Assembly (NCBI RefSeq): GCF_013019105.1
Contig: NZ_BLTE01000009.1
Coordinates: forward strand, 62,001-126,000
Source of the DNA: Fundidesulfovibrio magnetotacticus
GTDB taxonomy: Bacteria > Desulfobacterota > Desulfovibrionia > Desulfovibrionales > Desulfovibrionaceae
Direction of reading: 5' to 3'
Length of the DNA: 64,000 bases
The position numbers and the translations under genes were made by a program. Positions within the stretch are counted from its first letter, which is position 1. Each line of letters opens with the position of its first letter. Positions 19,525-28,797 of this stretch are shown here, one piece after another. The notes below the pieces were generated by a model. The model did no database searches and had not been told where the DNA came from. It saw nothing but the letters and a program-made list of their open reading frames with translations.

Positions 19525-20745
19525 ATGTTCAAGACGCCCCTGATCATCGCCTGGCTGCGTTTCGTGGCCGCCTCATTCCTGCGCAACCGGGGGCTTTTGC
19601 TGGCGGCCTCGCTCTCCTACACCACGGTGCTCTCGCTGGTGCCCCTGCTGGCCGTGGCCTTTTCCGTGGCCAAGGGCTTCGGCATCTACGAGGCCCCCTA
19701 CCTGCGCGAGGCCCTCATGCGCCTCACGGCCGAGAAGGGCGACGTTGTGGACGCGGTGCTGGGCTACATCCAGAACACCAACGTGAAGGCCCTGGGGTTC
19801 ATCGGCGTGGCCACGCTCTTCGTCACGTCGGTGGGGCTCATCTCGTCCATGGAGTCGGCCTTCAACATCATTTGGCACGCGCCGGAGCGCAAGGGGCTGT
19901 GGGGCCGCTTCTCCAACCACGTCACGGTGATCCTGGTGTGCCCCATCTTCCTGCTGGCGGCCTTCAGCCTTTCGGCCACGCTCCAGAACGCGGCCATCGT
20001 GCAGTGGATGCGCGAGATCGAGCTGGTGAACCAGGCGCTCTCCCTGGCCCTCACGGCCCTGCCCATGGCCATGGTGAGCGTGGCCCTCTTCGTGGTCTAC
20101 ACCTTCCTGCCCAACGTCCGCGTGCGGCCCCTGGCGGCCCTGGCCGGGGCGCTGGCCGCCGGAGTGGCCTGGCAGTCCTGCCAGGCCCTGTACATCCGCT
20201 ACCAGATCGGCGTGACGGGCTACAACGCCATCTACGGGAGCTTCGCCCAGATCCCTCTGCTGCTGGTGTGGCTCTACGTGAGCTGGCTCATCGTGCTGGC
20301 CGGGGCCGAGATCGCCAACGCGGCGCAGAACTTCGTGCGCGTGGCCGGGGAGGACGAAGCGCGCGGCTGGTCCGTGGCCGAGCGGCGCGAGCAGGCCGTG
20401 GCCCTGGCCCTGATGCTGGCCGCACGCGCCGAGGACCGCTCGGGACCGCTGACGGCAGGCGAGGCCGCCAGGGTGCTGGGCGTGCCGGTGAAGTTCGCCG
20501 AGGAGGAGCTGGAACGCCTGACCCGGTCCGGGATGGCCCTGCGCGCCGAAGCGCCCGGGGGCGATGCGGGCTACGCCCTGGCGGGCGCGCCGGACAGGAT
20601 CACGGTGGCGGAGGTGGCCATGGCCTGGGCCTGGGCGCGGGAGGACGGAGAAGGCCCTCAGGGCCTGCCGGGGCCGGACAGGCCAAGCCCCGAAACGGAC
20701 GAAAGGTCGCTGCGCGAGGCGCTTACGGCGTCCGGGGCGCCCTGA
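19525..20745 (+). CDS. YihY/UPF0761 family membrane protein
   Basis: 406 residues with about six membrane helices over residues 10-270, once annotated ribonuclease BN. Typical features are [18 protein letters not shown] near the N-terminus and a [23 protein letters not shown] helix-rich core. The C-terminal 130 residues form a cytoplasmic tail that resembles a winged helix ([21 protein letters not shown]). True function unknown. Its 3' end overlaps the convergent moaC by 23 bases. Confidence 0.8.
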   Translation: MFKTPLIIAWLRFVAASFLRNRGLLLAASLSYTTVLSLVPLLAVAFSVAKGFGIYEAPYLREALMRLTAEKGDVVDAVLGYIQNTNVKALGFIGVATLFVTSVGLISSMESAFNIIWHAPERKGLWGRFSNHVTVILVCPIFLLAAFSLSATLQNAAIVQWMREIELVNQALSLALTALPMAMVSVALFVVYTFLPNVRVRPLAALAGALAAGVAWQSCQALYIRYQIGVTGYNAIYGSFAQIPLLLVWLYVSWLIVLAGAEIANAAQNFVRVAGEDEARGWSVAERREQAVALALMLAARAEDRSGPLTAGEAARVLGVPVKFAEEELERLTRSGMALRAEAPGGDAGYALAGAPDRITVAEVAMAWAWAREDGEGPQGLPGPDRPSPETDERSLREALTASGAP

Positions 20746-21214
20746 ACTCGCCGCTTTTGCCGCCCGCCTTGTAGAGCAGGCGCACGCGCTCGATGACGAT
20801 GTCCTTCTGCACGGCCTTGCACATGTCGTAGAGGGTCAGGGCGGCCACGCTGGCGGCCGTGAGGGCCTCCATCTCCACGCCGGTCTTGGCGTTGAGGCGC
20901 GCCTCGGCCTCGATGCGCACGGAGGAGGCGGCCTCGTCCAGCTCCAGGCGCACGTCCACGGCGTCCAGACCCAGGGGGTGGCACAGGGGGATGAGGTCCG
21001 GGGTCCGTTTGGCGGCCATGATCCCGGCGATGCGGGCGGTGGCCAGGGCGTCGCCCTTGGGCAGCCCGCCCTCTGCCAGCAGGGCGAAGGTGGCTGGGGC
21101 CAGGCGCACCAGGGCCTCGGCCACGGCCACGCGGGTGGTGGGCGTCTTGCCGCCCACGTCCACCATGCGTGCCTGGCCCTTTTCGTCCAGATGGGTGAGG
21201 CGCGGGGAATCCAT
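20723..21214 (-). CDS. moaC: Cyclic pyranopterin monophosphate synthase MoaC
   Basis: 163 residues, normal length. It converts the MoaA product to cyclic pyranopterin monophosphate in molybdenum cofactor synthesis. Family motifs seen: MVDVGGK, the LIPLCHPL active-site segment, GVEMEALTA and YDMCKAV. The start ATG overlaps the dnaJ stop codon by one base, so it is coupled to dnaJ. No other moa gene is in the window. Confidence 0.95.
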   Translation of the reverse strand: MDSPRLTHLDEKGQARMVDVGGKTPTTRVAVAEALVRLAPATFALLAEGGLPKGDALATARIAGIMAAKRTPDLIPLCHPLGLDAVDVRLELDEAASSVRIEAEARLNAKTGVEMEALTAASVAALTLYDMCKAVQKDIVIERVRLLYKAGGKSGEFRAPRTP

Positions 21215-22332
21215 CAGGACCCCATGGCCGCGTCCTTGGCCTTCTTGAAGAAGTTCTTCACCTTTTTCATGGGCTTGTCTTCCTCGGCGCGCAGGAACTC
21301 GCGAAGGAGCTCCTCCTGCTTTTTGGAGAGCGACTTGGGCGTGGTGACAATCACCTCCACCAGCAGGTCGCCGTGGCCGGAGCGCCCGGGATGTGGCAGG
21401 CCCTTGCCGCGCAGGGAGAACACCTCTCCGGACTGAGTGCCCTTGGGGATCTCCATGGTCTCCTCGCCGTCGAGGGTGGGCACCTGGACCTTCTCGCCCA
21501 GGGCCGCCTGGACCATGCCGATCTCCAGGGAGTAGACGAGATCCTGCCCCTGCCGGCGGAAGGTCTTGTCCTCCTCCACGTGGATGATCACGTAGAGGTC
21601 GCCCGGGGGGCCGCCGTGCTGTCCGGGTTCGCCCTCACCGCGCAGGCGCAGGCGCGAGCCGTCGTCCACTCCGGCGGGGATGCGCACCTTGAGTTCGCGC
21701 ACGTCTGGGAGCGCGCCCTTGCCCTTGCAGCGCGGGCAGGGGTTGGGGACCACAACGCCCTCGCCCCGGCAGACCGGGCAGGTGACGGCGATGCGGAAGA
21801 AGCCCTGGCTCTGGTGCACCTGTCCCGCGCCGCCGCACTGGCGGCAGGTTTCGGGCCGGGTGCCGGGGGCCGCTCCGGAGCCCTCGCATTCGTGGCAGGG
21901 CACGTTGCGGGGGATTTTAAGGGCGGCCTCCATGCCCTTGGCCGCGTCGCGGAAGGCGACGCGCAGATCGTATCGCAGGTCGTTCCCGGCCTGGGGGCGC
22001 GGACCGCGCCCGCGTGCGCCCTGGCTGAACCCGAAGAATTCCCCGAAGATGTCGGAGAAGGTGCTGAAGATGTCTTCGGGGTTGGAAAAGCCTCCGAAGC
22101 CCGTGTCCCCCAGTCCCTGGTGGCCGAAGCGGTCGTAGCGGGCGCGCTTCTGGGGGTCGCGCAGCACCTCGTAGGCCTCGGCGGCTTCCTTGAACTTGGA
22201 TTCCGCCTCGGCGTCGCCGGGGTTGCGGTCGGGATGGAACTTGAAGGCCAGCTGGCGGTAGGCCTTCTTGATGGCGTCCTCCCCGGCGTCGCGCGGGACG
22301 CCGAGGATCTCGTAATAATCGGCCTTGGTCAT
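21214..22332 (-). CDS. dnaJ: Chaperone protein DnaJ
   Basis: 372 residues. The J-domain with HPD at residues 33-35, a Gly/Phe linker, then four CxxCxGxG zinc repeats ([32 protein letters not shown]) and the C-terminal domains make this the full type I DnaJ. It recruits clients to DnaK and stimulates its ATPase. It starts 6 bases after the rpoZ stop codon with no separate ribosome-binding site of quality, suggesting coupling. dnaK and grpE are not adjacent. A Lys/Phe-rich tail ([13 protein letters not shown]) extends past the usual C-terminus. Confidence 0.95.
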   Translation of the reverse strand: MTKADYYEILGVPRDAGEDAIKKAYRQLAFKFHPDRNPGDAEAESKFKEAAEAYEVLRDPQKRARYDRFGHQGLGDTGFGGFSNPEDIFSTFSDIFGEFFGFSQGARGRGPRPQAGNDLRYDLRVAFRDAAKGMEAALKIPRNVPCHECEGSGAAPGTRPETCRQCGGAGQVHQSQGFFRIAVTCPVCRGEGVVVPNPCPRCKGKGALPDVRELKVRIPAGVDDGSRLRLRGEGEPGQHGGPPGDLYVIIHVEEDKTFRRQGQDLVYSLEIGMVQAALGEKVQVPTLDGEETMEIPKGTQSGEVFSLRGKGLPHPGRSGHGDLLVEVIVTTPKSLSKKQEELLREFLRAEEDKPMKKVKNFFKKAKDAAMGS

Positions 22333-22338
22333 GGGTGC

Positions 22339-22563
22339 TTACAGCTTGGGTTCGACGTAGATGCCCGCTTCCTCGATGGATTCGGCAGGGAGAACCTTCT
22401 CTCCCGCGATCTCGCGCAGGGAGGTGACGATCTCCTTGTTGCGGCATTCCACCAGGGGGTCGTAGCCCTCGCGGTACTGCTTGACCCTCTTGATGGCCAT
22501 CTGCACGATCATGAAGCGGTTGTTGCACTTTTCGAGGCAGTCTTCGACGGTGATGCGGGCCAT
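22339..22563 (-). CDS. rpoZ: DNA-directed RNA polymerase omega subunit
   Basis: 74 residues. [12 protein letters not shown], then [14 protein letters not shown] and the [12 protein letters not shown] helix are the RpoZ signature. Omega assists folding of the beta-prime subunit and core assembly. The start at 22563 has AGAGGA five bases upstream. First gene of the rpoZ-dnaJ-moaC unit. Confidence 0.93.
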   Translation of the reverse strand: MARITVEDCLEKCNNRFMIVQMAIKRVKQYREGYDPLVECRNKEIVTSLREIAGEKVLPAESIEEAGIYVEPKL

Positions 22564-22616
22564 GGCGTCCTCTTGGATGATGCCGGGGCGTCGTGCGCCC
22601 AAACGGCTCGATTTGA

Positions 22617-22644
22617 TGAATAATCAGGATATGCGATCCGTCAA
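22617..22644 (-). promoter_or_regulatory. Promoter of rpoZ-dnaJ-moaC
   Basis: On the minus strand TTGACG (plus 22639-22644) and TATTCA (22617-22622) are 16 bases apart, in an AT-rich patch 54 bases before the rpoZ start. The -35 neighbourhood CCTTGACGGA also occurs in the cbpA promoter. In the remaining gap to 22902 a TTGACA at 22779 faces the sensor kinase but has no well-spaced -10. Confidence 0.5.
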
Positions 22645-22901
22645 GGGCTCAACGAAGGAGAGCGCAACACTGACGGAACAGAATTTTTTAGTCGATCCTT
22701 GCGGCGCGGTCAAGGATTCGAGCCCATCCGGCGGCATCGCGCTGGCCTTGACCCGTCGGAGCGACCCCATGTCGCGCATTGACAACATAGGCAAAACCGG
22801 CCAACGAATAGATAACCCGCGCATGGCGTCCCGCGCGGCCAACTCCAACCCAAGGCGCCACAAGCCGGCGATCATCCCACGGATCGCTTCACTCGGGAGT
22901 C

Positions 22902-25208
22902 ATGCAGGAGCATCCCGGCCCCCCTCCCCTCTTCTCCCGGCCCCCCAAGCCGCTCTGCCCCCCCCGCAAGGCTCTCGCCTTGCAGGTTCTGGCGTTGGTT
23001 TGCGCGTTGCTTCTCGCGTCGGTCGCGGCGGCCGGGCCGACGCCATCCTCGCATGGCCTGGAAACCGTGCGCCTGCAGCTGAAATGGCGCCACCAGTTCC
23101 AGTTCGCGGGCTACTATGCGGCTATCGAGAAAGGCTTCTTCCGCGACGAAGGCCTGGCCGTGGAGCTCGTCGAGGGCAATCCCGGCGTAACCCCCTCCCA
23201 GGTGATTCTGGACGGTCAGGCCGATTTCGCCGTGGACGCGCCCTCCATCGTCATCCAGCGCCAGTTGGGCGCGCCCCTGGTGGCCCTGGCCGCCATCTTC
23301 CAGCATTCGCCCACCGTGCTGCTCACCCGGCGCGACTCGGGCATCCTCACCCCGCAGGATCTGCGCGGCAAGCGCGTCATGTTCACCCAGCTCACCGACC
23401 CCGAGTGCCTGGCCATGCTCTCCAACGAGCACGTGACGCTGGATTCCCTCACCATCATGCCCCACAACTGGAGCATCGACGACCTCATCATGGGAAAGGT
23501 GGACGCCCAGACCGCCTACCTGACCAACGAGCCCTACCAGATGCTCCTGCGCGGCGTGGAGCCCGGGGTGATCAACCCCCGCAGCTACGGCATCGACTTC
23601 TACGGCGACTGCCTGGTGGCCACCGAAGCCAAAGTGCGCGAAGACCCACGGCTCGTGGAGGCCTTCCTGCGCGGCGTGCAGCGCGGCTGGCGCTACGCCA
23701 TGGAAAACCGGGAGGAAATCGCCCGACTGATCCTGGCCAAATACACCCCGCGCAAGAGCCTGGACGCCCTGCTCTACGAGGCGCGGGTCATGGACGAGCT
23801 CATCAAGCCCGAGTTCGTGGCCATCGGGCACATGAACCCGGAGCGCTGGAGACACATCGCCGACGTGTACGTGAGGCTCGGCATGATGCCGCGGAACTAC
23901 AGCCTGGAAGGTTTTTTCTTCTCCGACATCATCGAGGAGGCCGCGCGCCGCGAGCAGCGCATCTTCCGCAACGTCCTGAGCGTCCTGGCCGGGGCGGTGC
24001 TCCTGGCCGCCGGGTTCGGCATCGCCCAGTGGCGCTTCGGCAAGCGCCTCGCACGGCAGGTGCGCGAGCGCACCGAGGCCCTGGCGGCCAGCGAGGAGAC
24101 CTTCCGCAGCATCGTGGAATCCTCCCCCGTGGGCATGCTCTTCTTCCGCAAGGGGGACGACGGCCTCTACCGCCTCACCGGCGGCAACCCGGCCGCAGAC
24201 CGCCTCACGGCCAGGCCCCACCGCGAGTACCTGGGACGCGCCCTTGCCGAGACCTTCCCGGACCTGGAAGCGACGGATGCGACGGCGGTCGAGACCTCAC
24301 AGCGTTCCGTGGAGACCCGGTCCGACGAGGGGCTTTTCAGGGGGCTCTACGACGTGCATCTTTTCCATACCGGGCCTGAAGCCCTGGCGCTCATCTTCCA
24401 GGAGGTCTCCGAGCGCAGGCGCATGATGGAGATGCTCATCCAGACCGAAAAAATGATGAGCCTGGGCGGGCTGGCCGCCGGCATGGCCCACGAGATCAAC
24501 AATCCCCTGGGCGGCATCATCCAGAGCGCCCAGGTGGTGCTCTCGCGGCTCACCAGGGACTCGGAGGTGAACCGCCAGGCCGCCATGGCCGCCGGTTGCG
24601 AGATGGAGGCCGTGCGCAGCTTCCTCACCGCGCGCGACATCCTTTTCATGGTGCAGGCCATGCGCGATTCGGCTTTGCGCGCAGCCCAGATCGTTGGGAG
24701 CATGCTGGAGTTCAGCCGGGCCGGAGACGTCTCCCTGTCGCCGCTCTCGCTGCCGGCGGTGCTGGACAAGGCGGTGGAGCTTTGCTCAACGGACTTCGAC
24801 CATCAGAACAAGTACGATTTCAAGGGCGTGCGCATCCTGCGCGAGTACGAGGCGCACCTGCCCCCGGCTCTGGGCAACCGCACGCAGATCCAGCAGGTGT
24901 TCATGAACCTCATGGCCAACGCGGCCCACGCCATGGCCGGGCAGGGCGATCCGGAGATCGTCCTGCGCGCGCGGCGCGACGGCGATATGGCGCGCGTGGA
25001 GATCGAGGACAACGGCCCGGGCATGACGGAAGACGTGCGCCGCAAGGTGTTCGAGCCCTTCTTCACCACCAAGGGCGTGGGCGAGGGAACGGGCCTGGGG
25101 CTCTCGCTCTCCTACTTCATCATCACCAACAACCACAACGGAACCATCGAGGTGGAGTCCGACCCCGGGCGCGGCTCGCGCTTCATCATTCGGCTGCCGC
25201 TGGCCTGA
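22902..25208 (+). CDS. Sensor histidine kinase with NMT1/SsuA-like periplasmic binding domain and PAS
   Basis: 768 residues. Signal or anchor helix at about 24-45; an ABC-substrate-binding-like domain of the NMT1/THI5 (thiamine precursor, sulfonate) type at about 50-340 (LQLKWRHQFQFAGYYAAIEKG at its start); membrane helix at about 350-372; PAS at about 395-505; then HisKA with H530 in GMAHEINNPLGG and a HATPase with DNGPGM and GTGLGLSLS. It should sense a small ligand outside and autophosphorylate inside. No response regulator gene is adjacent. Its kinase half closely resembles that of the gene at 47637. Confidence 0.88.
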   Translation: MQEHPGPPPLFSRPPKPLCPPRKALALQVLALVCALLLASVAAAGPTPSSHGLETVRLQLKWRHQFQFAGYYAAIEKGFFRDEGLAVELVEGNPGVTPSQVILDGQADFAVDAPSIVIQRQLGAPLVALAAIFQHSPTVLLTRRDSGILTPQDLRGKRVMFTQLTDPECLAMLSNEHVTLDSLTIMPHNWSIDDLIMGKVDAQTAYLTNEPYQMLLRGVEPGVINPRSYGIDFYGDCLVATEAKVREDPRLVEAFLRGVQRGWRYAMENREEIARLILAKYTPRKSLDALLYEARVMDELIKPEFVAIGHMNPERWRHIADVYVRLGMMPRNYSLEGFFFSDIIEEAARREQRIFRNVLSVLAGAVLLAAGFGIAQWRFGKRLARQVRERTEALAASEETFRSIVESSPVGMLFFRKGDDGLYRLTGGNPAADRLTARPHREYLGRALAETFPDLEATDATAVETSQRSVETRSDEGLFRGLYDVHLFHTGPEALALIFQEVSERRRMMEMLIQTEKMMSLGGLAAGMAHEINNPLGGIIQSAQVVLSRLTRDSEVNRQAAMAAGCEMEAVRSFLTARDILFMVQAMRDSALRAAQIVGSMLEFSRAGDVSLSPLSLPAVLDKAVELCSTDFDHQNKYDFKGVRILREYEAHLPPALGNRTQIQQVFMNLMANAAHAMAGQGDPEIVLRARRDGDMARVEIEDNGPGMTEDVRRKVFEPFFTTKGVGEGTGLGLSLSYFIITNNHNGTIEVESDPGRGSRFIIRLPLA

Positions 25209-25385
25209 GGGCGGTCCGGCCGTGTGCCAATCCCCAGGATGTCACAGCTGAACTACATCACGGCACATACGCAGATGCATATATATAAAAACATTTCAGC
25301 GCCACCTGAACATATCTTCAAGAAGCCATATTGATCGGCATAGCATGCGGCAAATCCAGAACAAACCCCAGGACAAGGAGTCACC

Positions 25386-25829
25386 ATGCTGCAGTTCAAC
25401 GCACTAGTCCAACTACCGAACGAGACATCTAACCACCAAGTACTTATGGTGTGCAACGAATGGATCGCTGGAAGCCCTCACTCAAAACTAAAGCGTGAAC
25501 TAGAAGAACACAAACACGAAGAACACGGATACTCTATCACAACACCACAGGAAGAGTTCACTTCGGAAAGAATAATTGCCGACGAATACGACCTGGTTGG
25601 AGTAAAGTATTGTACATTTGACGATGACGGCAACATCTGGCGCAGTGAAATTGTCAGCAATAAACGCAACACCGCACACAATATTTCAATTCGAGTATAT
25701 TCAGAATCGCATTCCCCCCAATTTCAAAAACCAGACGCAAAAAAACCTTATCTAATCAAAATGCTCCTGGAAAATTTGGATCGGCAATTGATAATGGCTG
25801 GCAGTGCCTCCCACAACCTCGGTTTCTAA
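25386..25829 (+). CDS. Unknown protein, 5' part of a frameshifted gene
   Basis: 147 residues if translated without shifting; the first 131 form the N-terminus of a larger protein. The start has a good AAGGAG ribosome-binding site. The sequence is mixed alpha/beta with no signal peptide and I do not recognise the family. After LLENL (ending at 25778) the frame continues only as a 16-residue tail to TAA at 25827, whereas the -1 frame continues a natural-looking protein for 337 residues. An AT-rich TATATATAAA about 100 bases upstream may be a -10 region. The gene stands alone between a sensor kinase and a convergent transporter gene. Confidence 0.6.
   Translation: MLQFNALVQLPNETSNHQVLMVCNEWIAGSPHSKLKRELEEHKHEEHGYSITTPQEEFTSERIIADEYDLVGVKYCTFDDDGNIWRSEIVSNKRNTAHNISIRVYSESHSPQFQKPDAKKPYLIKMLLENLDRQLIMAGSASHNLGF
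25772..25778 (+). promoter_or_regulatory. Candidate -1 ribosomal frameshift heptamer A_AAT_TTG
   Basis: In the reading frame of the upstream part the codons are GAA AAT TTG GAT, so A AAT TTG fits the X_XXY_YYZ slippery pattern. A -1 slip here gives ...LLENL-GSAIDNGW... and joins the two open frames. A strong downstream pseudoknot or upstream Shine-Dalgarno stimulator is not evident. A single lost G in the TTTGGA run would look the same. Confidence 0.4.
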
Positions 25830-26791
25830 CAGACCACGACATCGACATCGCAGCAAAGATAATCAATGGAACATCAGAACACAGGCTTCCATGCATCTAC
25901 ATAAGTCGAAATGACTATGGACAATGCCAGACTGACCCGATCAAGACAGCACAACTCCTTCATGGAATTGCACACATCCTCGTCGAACCCGACAAGCGCT
26001 TTTCATTCACATTAAAAACCAAAACTAATTCTGAAAACCCTTATGGCGGTGCTATCGGCATCCACTTCCGAGGCCATAGCGGGGGATACAAAATCCTACC
26101 AGAACAACTCTATAGCAGCCCACAAAAAAGAGAGCGGTACATCTTCAACAAGCTAAGAGACATACTCAATATTCAAGCCATACCACAAGAAAACACTTGG
26201 CTTCACCTACAAGAGTGCCTCACAAAAAACAAAATTGACAAACTAAAATCAGAAAAAACGTCCTCCATTGACCAATACATCTCTGCATTCGACTCCGAGA
26301 ACAAAGAACTAAAAGAGAAGATAAAAAGCCTTGAGAAGCAGAACGACATCCTTGAGCGTCGCAATCTCGCCCTTGAGCAATCTATCACCCCACAGACTGG
26401 GGTATCCATAATCCAACGGGGACCAGGAGCAGATCTCTATCCCGACGAAGCCAAAGATATAATTCTCGATACACTTAAGCAAACGATTGAGAATCTTAAG
26501 AACGGTAGCCGACGCAAAGACATTCTTTCTGAAATAGTTGACTCAAACAAAGAAGGAGGACAAAGAAGGTTGATTCTCGAAGAATTGCGCAAAATATTCC
26601 CGGAATATCGATCTATAACAGAGAAAATGAAAAGATCACTCGAAAGGCTTGGACTAACAATCACAGGAGACAACCACCCAAAATTAAGATTCGAAAACAA
26701 CGACAAATACTCTGTCACACTTTCTGCAACCCCGAGTGACGTCAGGACAGGTCAAAACCAAATCAGCAACATCAAATTACAACTGCTATAA
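25778..26791 (+). CDS. Unknown protein, 3' part of the frameshifted gene (-1 frame)
   Basis: 337 residues after the shift; with the first part about 468. This frame is open from 25628 and contains no ATG, GTG or TTG until 26570, so it has no start of its own and must be read as an extension of the upstream ORF or be dead. Features in order: RFLTDHDIDIAAKIING, a LPCIYIS strand, a central segment with NPYGGAIGIHF, a heptad coiled coil (about 26270-26390), and a helical C-terminus with GSRRKDILSEI, EEYRS-like repeats and a final basic region. Not recognised. The constraint on the reading frame argues against long decay. Confidence 0.55.
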   Translation, partial: GSAIDNGWQCLPQPRFLTDHDIDIAAKIINGTSEHRLPCIYISRNDYGQCQTDPIKTAQLLHGIAHILVEPDKRFSFTLKTKTNSENPYGGAIGIHFRGHSGGYKILPEQLYSSPQKRERYIFNKLRDILNIQAIPQENTWLHLQECLTKNKIDKLKSEKTSSIDQYISAFDSENKELKEKIKSLEKQNDILERRNLALEQSITPQTGVSIIQRGPGADLYPDEAKDIILDTLKQTIENLKNGSRRKDILSEIVDSNKEGGQRRLILEELRKIFPEYRSITEKMKRSLERLGLTITGDNHPKLRFENNDKYSVTLSATPSDVRTGQNQISNIKLQLL

Positions 26792-26810
26792 TTTTTACGA
26801 TAGTTTACCC

Positions 26811-28769
26811 TCAGTACGCCAGCTTGCCCAGGCTCTTGAGTATCAGCGTGAGCCCCATGGCGAACATGCCCGTCAGGCCCATGCCGCAGGAGAACCCCGC
26901 CAGGAGCACCGGGGCGTATTGCCGCCACATGGCCCCGTACTTCTTGTGGAAGTACCAGCGGCCCAGGAAGGCCCCGATCACCTCCAGCACCAGCCCGTGG
27001 GGGATGTGCTGGCCCAGGCCGCGCACCACGCCGTACACCAGGAGCACCGGCAGCCCCAGGGCGTTGAGCGCCGCGTAGGTCACCAGGCCCAGGCCAAGGC
27101 CCGCGCCCAGGTAGTGCCCGTTGAGGGCCTGGAAGAAGAGCGAGTTGCCCTCCAGGGTGGAGGTCTGCATGAGCAGGCTGTTGAGCGCCTGGAGATGCCA
27201 CAGCTCCTGGGCGTAGGGGTAGGCCGTGGAGGGGATGGGGGCCAGCTGCCAGATGAACTGGGAGAACAGCAGGCTGGCGATCATCACCACGGGGAAGACC
27301 ACGATCTCGGCCTTGATCACACCGCGCAGGCTGGTGCCCGTCAGCTCGATCTCGCGAAAGTCAACGGTGGCCTTGCCGTAGTTGTGGATGGGGATGGGCG
27401 CGTACCAGATCTCGATGCCGTGGTACCCGAAAAACCTGGCCCCGGCGATGAAGCTGGCCTCGCGCACCAGGGGCAGGCTCACGAACTGGCCCGCGATGCC
27501 CTCCATGCGCGCCGTGATGTAGGAGATCACCGGCGTGTAGACGAAGCCGTAGAGCACGAAGAATATCCAGGGGAAATCCGGCACCAGCCAGAGGCACAGG
27601 GCCACGTAGCAGGCCGTGGAAGCCACGTAGATGGCCACGGACACCCAGAAGTTGATGTCGCCCCGCTCGGGATGGCTCTTGAACACCTGGCGGTAGTCCA
27701 CCCCGCCGCCGGGCCCTTTGCGGAAGCTCTTGGCCACCTGCCAGATGCCGATGACCCCGATGGCCAGCCCCAGGCCCAGGCCGAAGCTCAGGTAGAAGTC
27801 GAAGTTGTTGGCGAACACCGTGTCCACGGTGCCCATGCCCGGGTGCCAGCGGTGCAGGATGCCGTGCTCATGCAATATGGGGTTGGCCACGAAGGTGATG
27901 AGCTGCCCCACCAGACCGCCGATCACCGCCCAGAACGGCAGCACCATGCCGGTGAACACCAGGCCCAAGTCCAATTGGAGCCCCGTGGCCACGGCGGGCA
28001 TGACGCCTTCGGTGTGCCGGGTCAGGTCGATCCAGGGGATGGGGATCAGGCGCACGGGCTCGGTGAAAATGAGCCCCGAAACCACGGGAAAGAGCACGTA
28101 GACGCTGCCGAAGAGTATCCCGATCACCCCGCCGATGGAGAACACGCGCCACTTCCAGCCGGTCTTGCGCTCCTCGGCGGACTCGGCCAGGGCCATGGTG
28201 CCAAGCGCCCCCACGGGGGCCATGGGGAAGGGCAGCTTCTCCACGTCGGAAGTGATGCGGTAGAGGGCGTAGCCCAGGCCGAAGTGGTCCACGCGCTGCA
28301 CGATCTGGGAGCCGATGAGCAAGAGGATGGGCGTGAGCCAGTCGCGGTGCAGGAAGGTGCGCTCCGTGAGCGATTCCGACCCCAGCCCCGGGGCCACCCA
28401 CGAAGGGATGAACTCCGTGAGCCCAAGCATCTTGGCCGCGTCGGACTGCACAAGGTACTGGTTCCACAACAGGCCCGAGAACGGCGAATGCATGGCCGCC
28501 CCAGCCATGTAGTAGAGCAGGAACACCTCCTGCTGTTTGAGGTCGGAATAGGCGCGCTTGGCCACTTCCGCGAAGAGGATGATGGTCACCCAGCGGGCGG
28601 CGGGGCCGATGCCCGCGCCGATCACCAGGTTCAAGTACATGGAGCCGGGCATCATCAGGAAGCCGATGAAGATGGCCCCGGCGATGGTCTTCCAGTCGAA
28701 CCCCTCCTCGAAATGGGCGGGGGTTTCCAGGAGGTCCCGGTATTCCTTGAGTTCTTTGTCGTCGTACAT
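26811..28769 (-). CDS. OPT-superfamily-like multi-pass transporter
   Basis: 652 residues with roughly 14 to 16 hydrophobic segments. Overall architecture and segments such as IFIGFLMMPGSMYLN and a central FWAVIGGLVGQLITF resemble oligopeptide-transporter (OPT) superfamily proteins, probably the DUF6784/DUF6785 group. It is the last gene of the minus-strand cluster and begins 28 bases after its paralogue-like neighbour. No substrate can be read from the sequence. Its stop codon lies at the very edge of the AT-rich islet. Confidence 0.65.
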   Translation of the reverse strand: MYDDKELKEYRDLLETPAHFEEGFDWKTIAGAIFIGFLMMPGSMYLNLVIGAGIGPAARWVTIILFAEVAKRAYSDLKQQEVFLLYYMAGAAMHSPFSGLLWNQYLVQSDAAKMLGLTEFIPSWVAPGLGSESLTERTFLHRDWLTPILLLIGSQIVQRVDHFGLGYALYRITSDVEKLPFPMAPVGALGTMALAESAEERKTGWKWRVFSIGGVIGILFGSVYVLFPVVSGLIFTEPVRLIPIPWIDLTRHTEGVMPAVATGLQLDLGLVFTGMVLPFWAVIGGLVGQLITFVANPILHEHGILHRWHPGMGTVDTVFANNFDFYLSFGLGLGLAIGVIGIWQVAKSFRKGPGGGVDYRQVFKSHPERGDINFWVSVAIYVASTACYVALCLWLVPDFPWIFFVLYGFVYTPVISYITARMEGIAGQFVSLPLVREASFIAGARFFGYHGIEIWYAPIPIHNYGKATVDFREIELTGTSLRGVIKAEIVVFPVVMIASLLFSQFIWQLAPIPSTAYPYAQELWHLQALNSLLMQTSTLEGNSLFFQALNGHYLGAGLGLGLVTYAALNALGLPVLLVYGVVRGLGQHIPHGLVLEVIGAFLGRWYFHKKYGAMWRQYAPVLLAGFSCGMGLTGMFAMGLTLILKSLGKLAY

Positions 28770-28797
28770 GGTCAGTCACCGGTCCTGGACGAGCCGT

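Larger units (their letters stand above)
25235..26805. mobile_element. AT-rich acquired islet
   Basis: Base composition drops sharply to AT-rich between about 25235 and 26805 and returns to GC-rich exactly at the end of the neighbouring OPT-like gene. Codon use (AAA, ATA, AGA, TTA) is unlike every other gene here. No integrase, transposase, tRNA or flanking direct repeat is visible, so the means of entry is unknown. Boundaries are approximate. Confidence 0.6.

Noticed and set aside
22779-22814. TTGACA with TAGATA as a promoter for the first sensor kinase
   Set aside because: The spacer is about 24 bases, too long for sigma-70.
25292-25310. ttcag/ctgaa inverted repeat before the AT-rich gene as an operator
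   Set aside because: Only 5 bases per arm in AT-rich DNA; too easily found by chance.
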